From an uncultured Alphaproteobacteria bacterium (lineage in GTDB: Bacteria > Pseudomonadota > Alphaproteobacteria > Micavibrionales > CSBR16-224), in assembly GCA_937941575.1 (NCBI GenBank), contig CALDHH010000142.1:1-34744 (forward strand): a DNA stretch of 34,744 nucleotides, given 5' to 3'. The notes beneath the pieces are model-generated. The model ran no database searches, was not told where the DNA came from, and saw nothing but the letters and a program-made list of their open reading frames with translations. Of this stretch, positions 11,280-22,877 are shown piece after piece (position 1 is the first letter of the stretch; each line of letters begins with the position of its first letter). The position numbers and the translations under genes are program-made.

Positions 11280-12410
11280 ATGCTGTCCTATTTTTCCAAA
11301 GAAGATATGAGTCTATCTGAGAAATTCTTCAGTCTTAATTTTGTATATTTATTTTTTATAATCTTAATCGGGGCAGTTGGATTTTTGGCTTTATATTCAG
11401 CCGCCAATGGTAATCTTGACCCATGGGCATTAAAACATTTAATCAGATTTAATTTAGGATTATGTGGTTTATTAGTTGTGGCCATGATTGATATTAGATT
11501 ATGGTTTAAATTCGCTTATATAATTTACGCTTTAAGCTTGGCTTTATTGGTTGTGGTTGAAATCAAAGGTCAAATTGGTATGGGGGCGCAAAGATGGATC
11601 AATATTGGATTTATGAATTTGCAACCATCTGAAATTATGAAAGTTGCCGTAGTTTTGGCCTTGGCAAGATTTTTTCATCTAACCCCTATTGAAGATATTA
11701 AAAAAACTTTATTTTTAGTTAGGCCAGCCACAATCGCAGTATTGCCAACCGCTTTGGTGTTAATTCAACCTGATTTGGGAACGGCGTTAATGATATTAAT
11801 GGTAACAGCCGTGATATTTTTTGTGGTGGGAGTTAGATATTGGATATTTGGAGTTGCGATTGGGTCGGCCATTGCATCGCTTCCGATAATTTGGCATTTA
11901 CTTCATGATTATCAAAAGAAACGAGTGCTTACTTTCTTAAATCCAGAATCCGATCCGCTTGGTTCAGGATATCACATTATGCAGTCAAAAATAGCACTTG
12001 GTTCTGGTGGAGTATCGGGTAAGGGTTTTTTGCAAGGAACTCAGAGTCACTTGAATTTCTTACCGGAAAAACAAACTGATTTTATCTTCACTTTATTATT
12101 GGAAGAATGGGGATTTATTGGTGGAGTTAGTTTAATTATATTATTTGCAATTGTGATTTTTTATGGCATGATAATAGCAGTTAATATGAATAATCGATTT
12201 AGCAAATTATTGGTATTTGGTTTAATTGTTAACTTCGGATTATACGTTTTTATTAATATTGCAATGGTTACAGGATTGATACCAGTCGTTGGAGTTCCTT
12301 TGCCAATGATATCAAATGGAGGTAGCGCAATGTTATCTGTACTTTTTGGTTTCGGTCTGATAATGTCTTGCTTTGTTCATAAAAATATCCGTATCAATAG
12401 CAAATTATAA
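11280..12410 (+). CDS. rodA: Rod shape-determining protein RodA (SEDS glycosyltransferase)
   Basis: GAQRWINIGFMNLQPSEIMKVAVVLALARFF, LIQPDLGTALMI, FLPEKQTDFIFTLLLEEWGFIGG, GVPLPMISNGGSAML. Confidence 0.95.
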   Translation: MLSYFSKEDMSLSEKFFSLNFVYLFFIILIGAVGFLALYSAANGNLDPWALKHLIRFNLGLCGLLVVAMIDIRLWFKFAYIIYALSLALLVVVEIKGQIGMGAQRWINIGFMNLQPSEIMKVAVVLALARFFHLTPIEDIKKTLFLVRPATIAVLPTALVLIQPDLGTALMILMVTAVIFFVVGVRYWIFGVAIGSAIASLPIIWHLLHDYQKKRVLTFLNPESDPLGSGYHIMQSKIALGSGGVSGKGFLQGTQSHLNFLPEKQTDFIFTLLLEEWGFIGGVSLIILFAIVIFYGMIIAVNMNNRFSKLLVFGLIVNFGLYVFINIAMVTGLIPVVGVPLPMISNGGSAMLSVLFGFGLIMSCFVHKNIRINSKL

Positions 12411-12436
12411 TAATAAATTTTTGAGAAGAACTGAAC

Positions 12437-13204
12437 ATGTCAGCAAATAAAATATTAACAGCAAATGATCTTCCAGCTTTTACCATTGAAAACGGTTCTA
12501 GCGGTTCTCATATATTTGTAATCTGTGATCATGCTAGCAGAAACATACCTTTGAAATTAAAAAAATTGGGGCTTTCTGACGCCGATTTATCGAAACATAT
12601 TGCAATTGATATTGGGGCAAAACAAGCGGCTCAATATATTGCCAAAAAATTTAACACGCCTGCTTTATATGCGAATTATTCAAGATTGGTAATTGATCTA
12701 AATCGTGGTTTAAATCATGAATTTTTAATTCCAGAAATTAGCGATCATATCGAAATTCCAGAAAATAAAAATCTATCAAAAGCCGATAGACAAAATCGAA
12801 TTGATGAAATATTTACCCCTTATCACAATGCAATTTCCGATAAAATTGAGGATTTAATATCAAAAGATATTCAGCCAATATTACTATTAATCCATAGTTT
12901 TACCCCAGAGATGGATGGTAAAAAAAGACCTTGGGATATGAGTATCCTTTGGGATAAAAAATGTGATTTATCCAAGAAAACAATTGATAATTTAAGAACA
13001 CAAAATCCAGAATTAACAATTGGTGATAATCAACCATATGATCCAACCTTGCTTATGGGTGACGATAGTTATAATCACACGGCGGTCAAACATAAGGTTA
13101 AATCGATCTTGGTAGAATTTAGGCAAGATTTAATTGATACTGATGAGAAGTCGGAATATTGGGCTGAGAAATTCTGCCAAGCTATCAAAGATGTTGTGCA
13201 GTAA
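12437..13204 (+). CDS. N-formylglutamate amidohydrolase family protein
   Basis: HIFVICDHASRNIPLKLKKLGL, HIAIDIGAKQAAQYIAKKFNTPALYANYSRLVIDLNR, LLLIHSFTPEMDGKKRPWDMSILWD. Confidence 0.88.
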   Translation: MSANKILTANDLPAFTIENGSSGSHIFVICDHASRNIPLKLKKLGLSDADLSKHIAIDIGAKQAAQYIAKKFNTPALYANYSRLVIDLNRGLNHEFLIPEISDHIEIPENKNLSKADRQNRIDEIFTPYHNAISDKIEDLISKDIQPILLLIHSFTPEMDGKKRPWDMSILWDKKCDLSKKTIDNLRTQNPELTIGDNQPYDPTLLMGDDSYNHTAVKHKVKSILVEFRQDLIDTDEKSEYWAEKFCQAIKDVVQ

Positions 13205-13242
13205 TTAACCAGTTAGCTAGTCCCTAAATAATATTTTAATCT

Positions 13243-15090
13243 TTATTTTGTAACAATTGATGAGTTTGGATCGGCTGGATTTCTGATTTGAGTTTCTTGT
13301 AATAAATCTCTGGCTAATGGGGCGGCGGATCCTGATCCACTTACTCCATGTTCAACAATTACGGAACAAACATATCTTGGCTTTTTTAATGGTGCGAAAC
13401 CAACGAATAAAGCATGATGCCTTGATTTCCAATCCAAGTCTTCATTTTTTATGCCAGCGGCTCTTTGGGCTTTGGTAATTCTTTTTACCTGTACAGTTCC
13501 AGTTTTACCACCCATATGCATTTCTTTATCTTCTAACTGGGCTTTTCTGGCTGTACCTTTTTTGCCCGTCATAACGGCTTCCATGCCACGGATTACCATT
13601 TCGAGATTTTTTTTATCAATATTTAACACATGTTCTCTTTTTATTTTGGTATCAATGCCATCGATGGATTTTAATATTCTTGGATTGATTGCAACTCCGC
13701 CATTAATTAATCTAGACGTCATAACTGCCAATTGTAATGTGGTTGATTGAATATATCCCTGACCAATACCAGCCACAACTGTATCACCGATTTGCCATTT
13801 ACGGCCAAGCTTACCCATTTTCCATGCTTTTGTGGGCATTAATCCAGATGCTTCACCTTGTAAATCAATACCAATTTTATCACCAAAACCAAATCTTTTG
13901 GCCATATCTCCAATTTTTTTAATTCCAGTTTTTCTGGCAATATCATAGAAAAAACAATCGCATGATTGCTCCAATGCCGAGACTAAATTAACCCAGCCAT
14001 GACCACTTTGTTTCCAACAATAAAATCTATCACGACCAAATTCAGAATATCCAGGACAGTGAACTGTATAATTTCGATCAACAATTCCATTTTCCAAAGC
14101 TGCCAAAGCAGTTATCATTTTAAAAGTTGAGCCAGGGGAATATTGTCCCGAGATTGCTTTATTATTTAAAGGTTTATCAGGATGACTGATTAATTCTTGC
14201 CATTGTTCATTCGATATTTTTTTGGTAAATAAATTTGGATCAAAACTTGGATTGGAGCCAATTGAATATATATCACCATTATGAGCATCCATTATTACAG
14301 CCGCCGCACTTCTTTCTTGGGCTAATCTATTTTGACAAAAAATTTGTAGTTCAGCATCGATGGTTAATGATAATCTTCTACCATTTTGGCTATCATTACT
14401 TTTTAATTCACGGATTTCTCGCCCTGATGCATTGATCTCGGATTGGATTCTACCTGTATTTCCTCGTAATATATTATCAAAGCTTTTCTCAACCCCTGTT
14501 TTACCAATTCTAAAACCAGGTAGGGAAGTAATTGGGTCTTTGGTAATCTCTGCCTCACTGATTAAGCCAACATAGCCAGTTATATGGGCAGTAGATGATC
14601 TAAGTGGATAGTTACGTAATTTGCCTTCATTAATTGAAATACCGGCTAGATAAGGCAAGGCAACCTCAATTTTTGCCATTTGGTCCCAGCTTATATCTTC
14701 TTTAACCATGACAGGGGTGAATGATCTTTGCTTTTTTATCCGAATGTGAATTTCTTCTTCTTCTATTTCAGATATCGGGATATATCTTTTTAATGATTTG
14801 ATAGTATCTTTAACATCATCGGCTTGTTCAGGAGTTAAGAATACTCTGAAATTCTGATTATTAACAGCAAGGGGTACACCAAATCTATCGGTGATTTCAC
14901 CACGCACAGGTGGGATTAATCGCATTGAAATACGGTTTTTATCAGATAGGGTTTTATATTTATCTTTCTGGATAATCTGCAAATATCCAAGTCTTGCCGC
15001 CAAGCCCGTAAAAATCCCAGCATGAATCCCGGCGATTATAAATGCTCGCCTAGAGAATTCTTTGGATTTTTCGGTTTTCTTTTCTATCAT
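13243..15090 (-). CDS. mrdA: Penicillin-binding protein 2
   Basis: Transpeptidase motifs SPGSTFK (SxxK) and GGKTGT (KTG), with NRISMRLIPPVRGEITDRFGVPLAVN. Confidence 0.95.
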   Translation of the reverse strand: MIEKKTEKSKEFSRRAFIIAGIHAGIFTGLAARLGYLQIIQKDKYKTLSDKNRISMRLIPPVRGEITDRFGVPLAVNNQNFRVFLTPEQADDVKDTIKSLKRYIPISEIEEEEIHIRIKKQRSFTPVMVKEDISWDQMAKIEVALPYLAGISINEGKLRNYPLRSSTAHITGYVGLISEAEITKDPITSLPGFRIGKTGVEKSFDNILRGNTGRIQSEINASGREIRELKSNDSQNGRRLSLTIDAELQIFCQNRLAQERSAAAVIMDAHNGDIYSIGSNPSFDPNLFTKKISNEQWQELISHPDKPLNNKAISGQYSPGSTFKMITALAALENGIVDRNYTVHCPGYSEFGRDRFYCWKQSGHGWVNLVSALEQSCDCFFYDIARKTGIKKIGDMAKRFGFGDKIGIDLQGEASGLMPTKAWKMGKLGRKWQIGDTVVAGIGQGYIQSTTLQLAVMTSRLINGGVAINPRILKSIDGIDTKIKREHVLNIDKKNLEMVIRGMEAVMTGKKGTARKAQLEDKEMHMGGKTGTVQVKRITKAQRAAGIKNEDLDWKSRHHALFVGFAPLKKPRYVCSVIVEHGVSGSGSAAPLARDLLQETQIRNPADPNSSIVTK

Positions 15091-15644
15091 ATCTTAGTAT
15101 TTCCGGCGATTTTTTGCTGTCTTGGGATAAGTTTATTTATATAATAAAGTGGGACAGTTGCAAGGGGGAATAAAATCGCACTTAAAATTGCACTGATTAA
15201 TATTGGCTGAAAAGGAACAAGGGATAATTTTAATAAACAGAATAAAGCCCAATTAATTGCGGATGCTCCAAAAATAATAATTGCAAATCCCCACCAGATT
15301 AAGAAAAATCCTTGCCCCAATAAAAAAGTTCTTTGTACTTTTACCAGCCATTGTACGGATATAAATGCCAATGCTGTTATTCCCAAAGGCATTAATAATA
15401 AAAGATCCATTAATAAACCGATGATAAATACCAGAACTGGCGGTACTAATGACGGTCTAAAAATTGTCCAATAGAAAATTGCAATCATCAAAAACTGTGG
15501 GCGCACTTCACCAATATTACCGATTTGAATAGGAATTATATTAATAAAAAAGAATAGCGACATTAGAAAAACAACTAATGAATATTTGATAACTATTTTT
15601 AATTTTGAGGATTCATCCCCTATCCAGCCTTCTTTTTCAGACAT
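15087..15644 (-). CDS. mreD: Rod shape-determining protein MreD
   Basis: Small multi-TM protein between mreC and mrdA; RPQFLMIAIFYWTIFRPSLVPPVLVFIIGLLMDLL is MreD-like. Confidence 0.85.
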   Translation of the reverse strand: MSEKEGWIGDESSKLKIVIKYSLVVFLMSLFFFINIIPIQIGNIGEVRPQFLMIAIFYWTIFRPSLVPPVLVFIIGLLMDLLLLMPLGITALAFISVQWLVKVQRTFLLGQGFFLIWWGFAIIIFGASAINWALFCLLKLSLVPFQPILISAILSAILFPLATVPLYYINKLIPRQQKIAGNTKI

Positions 15645-15645
15645 C

Positions 15646-16509
15646 TTAGTCTAGATTGCCAGTAGATAGGGAGCCATCAATATTATAATTAATGATTTGA
15701 ACATGGTTTAATTGTTTTAATTTTGATAATGGTTTTACGATTACGAGACCATCTTTTACTGATTTCACAACTCCGATATTTAAATTAGGCGGTAAAACTC
15801 CGCCATATCCAGAAGTTACAATTTTTGCGCCAATAGTAACTCCACTATCTTCTGATAAGCTTTTTAAAATAAGTTCATCATTGTTTTTACCAACAAGGAT
15901 GGCTTTGTGTAACGTGTCTTGAATTAATACTGGGATGTGAGAATTTATATCATTTATTAATAATACTCTGGCTGAATTACGACCAGTTTCAATTACTCGT
16001 CCAACCATACCTTTATCAGATAATACGGCCGAGCCATTTTTAATTCCATCATTGCTACCGGCTGGAACTAAAATTGTTTTAACAAAACTGCCACCTGCAT
16101 CCGCAATTACTCGAGTGGTTGTATAAGTCATCAATGGTTCTTTTTTGACATTTAATAGGCCACGTAAACTAAGATTTTCTGATTCTAATTTCAGTGCTTC
16201 TATATACCATTGTTTTAATCGCTCATTCTCGGCAACTAATCTTATATTCTCGGATCTTAATGCCCTGATACCTGTAAAATTATTAAATTTTGTGGCAGCT
16301 GAATTTAAAGGGGCGGATACGGTTTGTAATATTGGAGCAGTCAGATCAGTTATAAATATCCGTAAACCTTTAACCGCTGTGGATTCTAGCTGGCTAAAAA
16401 ACATCAAAACAATTGCAATTAAAACCATTAAAGGAAAAGAGAATCTATCCCTTAGATATTTAATTGGGTAATTTAATATTCCAGATTTATATTGTGGCTT
16501 TTTCTGCAA
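15646..16509 (-). CDS. mreC: Rod shape-determining protein MreC
   Basis: N-terminal TM, coiled coil, then TTRVIADAGGSFVKTILVPAGSNDGIKNGSAVLSDKGMVGRVIETGRNSARVLLINDINSHIPV. Confidence 0.93.
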   Translation of the reverse strand: MQKKPQYKSGILNYPIKYLRDRFSFPLMVLIAIVLMFFSQLESTAVKGLRIFITDLTAPILQTVSAPLNSAATKFNNFTGIRALRSENIRLVAENERLKQWYIEALKLESENLSLRGLLNVKKEPLMTYTTTRVIADAGGSFVKTILVPAGSNDGIKNGSAVLSDKGMVGRVIETGRNSARVLLINDINSHIPVLIQDTLHKAILVGKNNDELILKSLSEDSGVTIGAKIVTSGYGGVLPPNLNIGVVKSVKDGLVIVKPLSKLKQLNHVQIINYNIDGSLSTGNLD

Positions 16510-16695
16510 TTTTTACGGTCTCTTAAATAAAATATTTGATAATAAAAACAATATATATGGATATATCCTTTAAGGAAAGAAATTTTTACTATAAGTTAGT
16601 ATTTTGTATATATTGTCCTATCCTATCATAAGCAGGTTAAAAATAAGATAGTTTTACAAGCAATTTTATGTATTTTCTAAAAAGGGATAAAAATA

Positions 16696-17610
16696 TTGGA
16701 ACAGAGCTCGGAAGAATATAATTTAAAATTTTATGGTATCGATATTGAATGCCCGAATTTATATATTGATAATTTAGAGTTGGCGGAGATTCTGGAAGTT
16801 TTTGAGAATTTCTCAACATCAGTATATTGTAAAGAAATATCCGATGGCGGTTCATGTATTATTGAACTTATATTTAGAGAAGAGCCTAATTTAGATGGGT
16901 TTAATGATTTATTAGAGCAATTGAAATCTGAATTTAGCCTAGAGATTAAATCTTATGATCAAAAGATTATTGATGATTGTAATTGGTTATTGCATGTATA
17001 TGAGAATTTTCCACCGATTGTAATTGATAATTTCTATGTTTATGGCTCGCATTATGAAGGTGAGATACCGTCTGATTTAACTGGGTTACAGATTAATGCA
17101 GCAACTGCATTTGGTTCTGGTGAACATGGCACAACCAAAGGTTGTTTAGAATCTTTGCAAAAGCTAGCGAAAGATAATCAGTTTAAAAATATTTTGGATA
17201 TGGGTTGTGGCTCTGGAATCTTGGCGATTGCGGCGTCTAAATTATGGGCTGATGCTGAAATTACTGCGGTTGATATTGATGAAGAAGCAATTAGGGTCAC
17301 TGATCATCATTTAGATCTTAATCATTGTACGGATAGAATTAAAACAGAAGCCGGTGATGGCTATCATGCTGATATTGTTAAGGCTAGTAATTCATATGAT
17401 TTAATAATTGCGAATATCTTGGCAGCACCACTTAAATTAATGGCAGAAGATTTATCGAAGAATTTGAGCGATAATGGTATTTGCGTTTTGGCGGGCTTAT
17501 TACGTAGACAGGAACAAGATATTCTTGATATCCATGCCGAACATGGTTTGAAATTATTAAATAGTTTTAATATTGATAATTGGCAAATATTGACCATGCA
17601 GAAAGCTTAA
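16696..17610 (+). CDS. prmA: Ribosomal protein L11 methyltransferase
   Basis: GLQINAATAFGSGEHGTTKGCLESL, ILDMGCGSGILAIAASKL, DLIIANILAAPL; TTG start. Confidence 0.92.
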   Translation: MEQSSEEYNLKFYGIDIECPNLYIDNLELAEILEVFENFSTSVYCKEISDGGSCIIELIFREEPNLDGFNDLLEQLKSEFSLEIKSYDQKIIDDCNWLLHVYENFPPIVIDNFYVYGSHYEGEIPSDLTGLQINAATAFGSGEHGTTKGCLESLQKLAKDNQFKNILDMGCGSGILAIAASKLWADAEITAVDIDEEAIRVTDHHLDLNHCTDRIKTEAGDGYHADIVKASNSYDLIIANILAAPLKLMAEDLSKNLSDNGICVLAGLLRRQEQDILDIHAEHGLKLLNSFNIDNWQILTMQKA

Positions 17611-17613
17611 ATC

Positions 17614-18501
17614 TTGCTTGATTCTTGGTTTGTATATGCACTTATTTCTTCTGGATTTTTATCCTGTTTCTTTTTAATTAATCAATATTTTAAAGTATCG
17701 GGTAAATCTATAGTTTTCTGGTCAAGGTTATTTTGCTTTTTGGCTTTATTGCCTTTTTTCTTAAACGGCATGTTTACCCTGCCAGATAGCTCATTATTTT
17801 ATCTGCTTTGTTTCTCGGTAGGACTGCTAGCCACATATGGTGATATAAAGTTTTTGAATTTATCAGTTAAATATGGTGGTGGGTTAGTATCAAGATTATC
17901 GCCTGTTTTGGTCTTAATATCTTTCTCAATATGGGTAGTTATTGATCCAAATTCAATTTTAAAATATCAAGATCAACCAATAATTATTCTATCAATTTTC
18001 ATTGCCTTAATGGGCTGTTTATTTTTCTCTTTAAAGTTAAATAAATGTAATATTACTAAATCAGCATTCCTATCATTATTGCCAGCTTTGATTGCTTTGG
18101 CAATAACGGGTCCATTAAATAAACATGCAATGGATATAAGTGACCTTAATTCAGGGGTGTTTTCTTATATTCTTTTACAAAGTATTTTTATGGTATTTGT
18201 CTTATTGGTCTCAGATATGGTTTCTAGCAAAAAAGAAATATTTAATGTTAAAATATTTGACTTTAATAATTTAAAGATTGGATTTTTGATGATGATTATT
18301 TTGGCGGGAATTGGTATTTCTAAAAACTACTCAATGTCTTTTACTGATAATCCTGGCTACGTTAATGCTGTGATGTTGCTTTCGCCGATTTGGATATCTA
18401 TTTTTTATAAAGCTATCAAACATAAAGAAGAATCTGATGTTAAATCTGCTATGGGTATTGTTTTCTCAGTCATGATTTTAATTTTGGCGACTTCTAATTA
18501 A
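17614..18501 (+). CDS. EamA/DMT-like multi-TM transporter
   Basis: About ten hydrophobic helices over 295 aa with drug/metabolite-transporter-like layout; TTG start 3 nt after prmA. Confidence 0.6.
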   Translation: MLDSWFVYALISSGFLSCFFLINQYFKVSGKSIVFWSRLFCFLALLPFFLNGMFTLPDSSLFYLLCFSVGLLATYGDIKFLNLSVKYGGGLVSRLSPVLVLISFSIWVVIDPNSILKYQDQPIIILSIFIALMGCLFFSLKLNKCNITKSAFLSLLPALIALAITGPLNKHAMDISDLNSGVFSYILLQSIFMVFVLLVSDMVSSKKEIFNVKIFDFNNLKIGFLMMIILAGIGISKNYSMSFTDNPGYVNAVMLLSPIWISIFYKAIKHKEESDVKSAMGIVFSVMILILATSN

Positions 18502-18506
18502 GGTAG

Positions 18507-19475
18507 TTAATCTCTAACTTTTAAAATGACTTTGCCGATATTCTGACCAGATTCTAAGAAATCATGGGCTTTGCCTGCATCTTTTAAAGCAAATATTTTA
18601 TTGATAATTGGTTTTATTTTACCAGTTTCAAATAAATCCCAAATATTTTTATAGATATCATCTCTGATTTCCTGCTTTTCTTCCAAGCTTCTTGGTCTTA
18701 AGGTTGAACCAGTTAGCTGTAATCTTTTTGCCATTATCCTAAATATATTTATATCAGCATTCCTGCCTAATTGAGTTGCGATACTTACATGGCGGCCAAA
18801 TTCGGTTAGGCATTTAAGATTGTGATCTACATAGCTACCGCCAACCATATCAAGGATTATATTCACCCCTTGGTTCTCAGTTATATTTAATATTTCAGAT
18901 ACAAAATCTTGAGTTTTATAATTAATTACGTGATTAGCACCCAAATCTTTGCAAAATTTACATTTATCATCATTACCAGCCGTGATAAATACTTCTGCCC
19001 CAAATGATTTAGCCAGCTGTATAGCAGCAGTTCCAATCCCAGATGAACCACCATGGATTAATATTTTATCATTCTTTTTTAACTTCCCAATCATAAATAT
19101 ATTATACCAAGCGGTAAAAAATACTTCTGGGATTCCAGCGGCTTCGATATAAGATAGGTTTTTTGGTATAGGCAATATTTGTGAAATTGGAGCGGTGCAA
19201 TATTCGGAATATCCGCCACCTGCGATAAGTGCACAGATTTTATCACCGATTTTAAAATCTGTATCCCCATTGATCTCAATTATTTCTCCTGCGACCTCCA
19301 AGCCAAGAATATCAGTAATACCAATTGGTGGTGAGTAATTACCTTGCCTTTGGATAATATCAGGGCGATTTATACCAGCGGCATAGGTCTTTATCAAAAC
19401 CTCATTGATTTTGGGTTTTGGAATATCTGCCTCAGTTAAGATAATTTTATTATCAGATGCTTTGATTGCTAACAT
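18507..19475 (-). CDS. NAD(P)H-quinone oxidoreductase / zinc-type alcohol dehydrogenase-like (MDR) protein
   Basis: AAGINRPDIIQRQGNYSPPIGITDILGLEVAGEI, ILIHGGSSGIGTAAIQLAKSFGAEVFITAG. Confidence 0.92.
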   Translation of the reverse strand: MLAIKASDNKIILTEADIPKPKINEVLIKTYAAGINRPDIIQRQGNYSPPIGITDILGLEVAGEIIEINGDTDFKIGDKICALIAGGGYSEYCTAPISQILPIPKNLSYIEAAGIPEVFFTAWYNIFMIGKLKKNDKILIHGGSSGIGTAAIQLAKSFGAEVFITAGNDDKCKFCKDLGANHVINYKTQDFVSEILNITENQGVNIILDMVGGSYVDHNLKCLTEFGRHVSIATQLGRNADINIFRIMAKRLQLTGSTLRPRSLEEKQEIRDDIYKNIWDLFETGKIKPIINKIFALKDAGKAHDFLESGQNIGKVILKVRD

Positions 19476-19491
19476 TGGTTAATCAAGTTCT

Positions 19492-20208
19492 TTATTTTTT
19501 TGGAATTCTGCTTGGTAGGCCACTTTTTGGTCTAACTGGCATAGTATTCTTTTTCTTTTCTACTTTCCATCTCTCAACAACAATCCCAAGTCCTTCGCCT
19601 GATTCATTTTCAATACGGCCAACTTGCATTAATAATTTAATCTTGCCGGAGGCTGCGACATCTGATCTTACTTTACCTTCTTCGCTTTCTCTAAAAAAGC
19701 TGATTATTAATGGTACTTCTACTAACCATCTATAGGCTCCAGAAATATTACCTTGATTAACGATATATACTTGATCGCTAGTAATTGTACGCATTAAATA
19801 TTTATCTTTTTTAAGGCGATCGATTATTTTAGTCTGCTCTAAATATTTACTATATTGAATCCAACCAGTAGATGAGAAATATTTTTTAAAACCCTCCATC
19901 TTTTCCAAATAATCTTTATCACTAAAACTCAAAGCTTCAGATGCAACATCTTGAGCCCAATTTGTAACTTCATCAGCAGTGATATGGGCTTTGGTTGGGT
20001 TACTAGTAATATCAGCACCGGGGCCTTTAAATTGTAACCAATCGGGCAGGTCATTTTCTTCTTTTAAGTTTTTGGTTTGGTCAGGGCCTGATTTTATAAA
20101 TCCTTGCTCATGCTGCATAAATGCATCACGGTTTTCATTCGTGATGTATTGAGCATAAGAATTTGTTGATACAAATAATAAGATAACAAAAAGATTTATA
20201 TATTTCAT
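19492..20208 (-). CDS. DotI/IcmL/TraM-like protein with signal peptide
   Basis: C-terminal region [92 protein letters not shown]...[23 protein letters not shown] follows the DotI/IcmL periplasmic domain pattern; N-terminus [20 protein letters not shown] is a signal peptide. Confidence 0.78.
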   Translation of the reverse strand: MKYINLFVILLFVSTNSYAQYITNENRDAFMQHEQGFIKSGPDQTKNLKEENDLPDWLQFKGPGADITSNPTKAHITADEVTNWAQDVASEALSFSDKDYLEKMEGFKKYFSSTGWIQYSKYLEQTKIIDRLKKDKYLMRTITSDQVYIVNQGNISGAYRWLVEVPLIISFFRESEEGKVRSDVAASGKIKLLMQVGRIENESGEGLGIVVERWKVEKKKNTMPVRPKSGLPSRIPKK

Positions 20209-22877
20209 GCAGCCTCTTTTACCATTGAACGGAGTACATAGTGAAGTATACCACCATTTTTATAATAATCCAACTCATCTAAGGTATCAATACGGCACAT
20301 AAGGGTTACTTCTTTTTTATTACCATCTGAATCCGTTACAGTCATTACAATATCTTGTCTTGGTTGTAGGCCAGCCTCGATACCAATAATATCAAATGTC
20401 TCTGTACCATCAATTCCCAAGCTTTCATGTGTATCATTACCTTTAAATTCTAAAGGTAGAACACCCATCCCGATAAGATTTGATCTATGGATACGCTCAA
20501 AGCTTTTTGCAATTACGGCTTTAACGCCTAATAATCTAGTACCTTTTGCAGCCCAATCACGGCTTGAACCAGTACCATATTCTTTACCAGCAATTACAAC
20601 TAGCGGAGTTTTATCATCGATATAATTCATCGCTGCATCGTAAATTGACATGTCTTCGCCAGTTTTAAGATATTTACTAAATCCACCTTCTGTACCAGGT
20701 ACAAGTAGGTTTTGAATACGAACATTGGCAAAAGTACCGCGCATCATTATTTCATGATTACCACGTCTTGAACCATATGAATTGAAATCTTTCGCAGGTA
20801 CTTGATGATTTTGCAGATATTCACCAGCAGGGGCAGATTGCTTAATTGCACCAGCAGGCGATATATGATCCGTTGTTACAGAATCTGATAATAATGCCAG
20901 AGCTCTTGCCCCGATAACATCAGATAATTCTGCAACTTCCATAGTCATACCTTCGAAATATGGTGGGTTTTGTACGTAAGTAGAAGTCATGTTCCAATCA
21001 TAAGTCATGCCACCAGAAGTTTTAACTTCTTGCCATTCTTTTGGTCCTTCAAATACATTTGCGTATCTTTCGATAAACATTTCTGACGTCAAAGCCATTT
21101 TAACTGTGTCTTTGATTTCTTGATTTGATGGCCAGATATCTTTTAGATATACATCATTACCGTCTTTATCTTGACCAAGTGCGTCATTGAATAGGTCAAT
21201 TTTTAAGTTACCAGCAATCGCATATGCCACAACAAGTGGTGGGGATGCTAGATAATTTGCTTTTACATTTTGGTGAATACGACCTTCGAAATTACGGTTT
21301 CCAGATAATACTCCACAAACAGTTAGCCCATTATCAACAACTGCTTTTTCTAATTCAACATCAAGAGGCCCTGAATTACCGATACAAGTTGTACAACCGT
21401 AACCAACAAGGTTAAATCCAAGTGCATCAAGATCATCATTTAATCCTGCTTTTTCAAGGTAATCGGTTACAACTTGTGATCCTGGTGCTAATGAAGTTTT
21501 AACCCAAGGTTTAACATCTAGACCAAGTTTTAAAGCGTTTCTGGCAACTAGACCAGCGGCGATCATAACATCTGGATTTGATGTATTGGTACAGCTGGTA
21601 ATTGCGGCGATTACCACGGAGCCATTATCGATTTCATAACCATTGACTGATACTGATTTATCTTCTGGAATATAATCTTTAAATTCAGATGCTGCATTTG
21701 ATAGTAAAATTTTATCTTGTGGTCTTTTTGGCCCAGAGATTGTTGGTACAACTGTACCCATATCAAGCTCTAAAATATCAGTGAATACTGGATCAACAGA
21801 ATTCTCATCATGCCACATTCCCTGTGCTTTTGCGTATTTTTCAACAAGCTCAACTCGATCGGCATCTCTACCTGTAAATCTAAGGTAATTTATTGTCTCT
21901 TTATCAATTGGGAAGAAGCCACAAGTTGCACCATATTCTGGCGCCATATTACTTATTGTTGCTCTATCAGCCAAAGATAAAGTTGAGATTCCCTCACCAA
22001 AGAATTCAACAAATTTACCAACAACGCCATGTGCACGTAACATTTGTACAACTGTTAATACTAAATCAGTAGCAGTTGTACCTTCAACTAATTTACCGCT
22101 TAGTTTAAAGCCAATTACTTCTGGAATTAACATTGAGATTGGTTGACCTAACATTGCAGCCTCAGCTTCAATACCACCAACACCCCAACCAAGAACGGCT
22201 AAACCATTAACCATTGTTGTATGACTATCTGTTCCAACTAAACTATCTGGATATGCAAGGGTTCTACCAGTTTTTGTTTCATCTGCTTCTGACCAGATTG
22301 TTTGAGCCAAATATTCAAGATTTACTTGGTGACAAATACCAGTTCCTGGTGGTACTACGCGGAATTTATCAAAGGCTGAGCCACCCCAACGTAAAAATTC
22401 ATATCTTTCTTTATTACGCTCAAATTCACGTTTTACATTATTATCAAATGATTTTGCATTACCTGATTGATCAACCATAACAGAGTGATCAATTACCAAA
22501 TCAACATTTGATTTTGGGTTTATCTGTTTTGGATCACCGCCAAGATTAACCATTGCATCACGCATTGCAGCTAGATCAACTACGGCTGGGACACCGGTGA
22601 AATCTTGCATTAATACGCGAGCTGGTCTAAATGCGATCTCTTTCGGGTTCTTTTTTTCTTTTAACCATTCGGCAACTGCTTTTACATCATCCGTGGTAAC
22701 TGTCTTACCATCTTCAAAACGTAACATATTTTCTAGTAATACTTTTAATGAGTATGGCAATCTTGTGATATCACCCAATTCTGATTTTGCTTTTTCCAAG
22801 CTAAAGTAATCATATTCTTTGCCATTTACTTCTAAAACTTCTCTTGTATTTAGGCTGTCTTTACCAGTAATGCTCAT
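20205..22877 (-). CDS. acnA: Aconitate hydratase A
   Basis: 890 aa; [90 protein letters not shown]. Confidence 0.98.
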   Translation of the reverse strand: MSITGKDSLNTREVLEVNGKEYDYFSLEKAKSELGDITRLPYSLKVLLENMLRFEDGKTVTTDDVKAVAEWLKEKKNPKEIAFRPARVLMQDFTGVPAVVDLAAMRDAMVNLGGDPKQINPKSNVDLVIDHSVMVDQSGNAKSFDNNVKREFERNKERYEFLRWGGSAFDKFRVVPPGTGICHQVNLEYLAQTIWSEADETKTGRTLAYPDSLVGTDSHTTMVNGLAVLGWGVGGIEAEAAMLGQPISMLIPEVIGFKLSGKLVEGTTATDLVLTVVQMLRAHGVVGKFVEFFGEGISTLSLADRATISNMAPEYGATCGFFPIDKETINYLRFTGRDADRVELVEKYAKAQGMWHDENSVDPVFTDILELDMGTVVPTISGPKRPQDKILLSNAASEFKDYIPEDKSVSVNGYEIDNGSVVIAAITSCTNTSNPDVMIAAGLVARNALKLGLDVKPWVKTSLAPGSQVVTDYLEKAGLNDDLDALGFNLVGYGCTTCIGNSGPLDVELEKAVVDNGLTVCGVLSGNRNFEGRIHQNVKANYLASPPLVVAYAIAGNLKIDLFNDALGQDKDGNDVYLKDIWPSNQEIKDTVKMALTSEMFIERYANVFEGPKEWQEVKTSGGMTYDWNMTSTYVQNPPYFEGMTMEVAELSDVIGARALALLSDSVTTDHISPAGAIKQSAPAGEYLQNHQVPAKDFNSYGSRRGNHEIMMRGTFANVRIQNLLVPGTEGGFSKYLKTGEDMSIYDAAMNYIDDKTPLVVIAGKEYGTGSSRDWAAKGTRLLGVKAVIAKSFERIHRSNLIGMGVLPLEFKGNDTHESLGIDGTETFDIIGIEAGLQPRQDIVMTVTDSDGNKKEVTLMCRIDTLDELDYYKNGGILHYVLRSMVKEAA

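Noticed and set aside
16559-16575. Short palindrome GGATATATCC next to CCTTTAAGG between mreC and prmA
   Set aside because: Very short and AT-rich; expected by chance in this composition, no supporting second copy.
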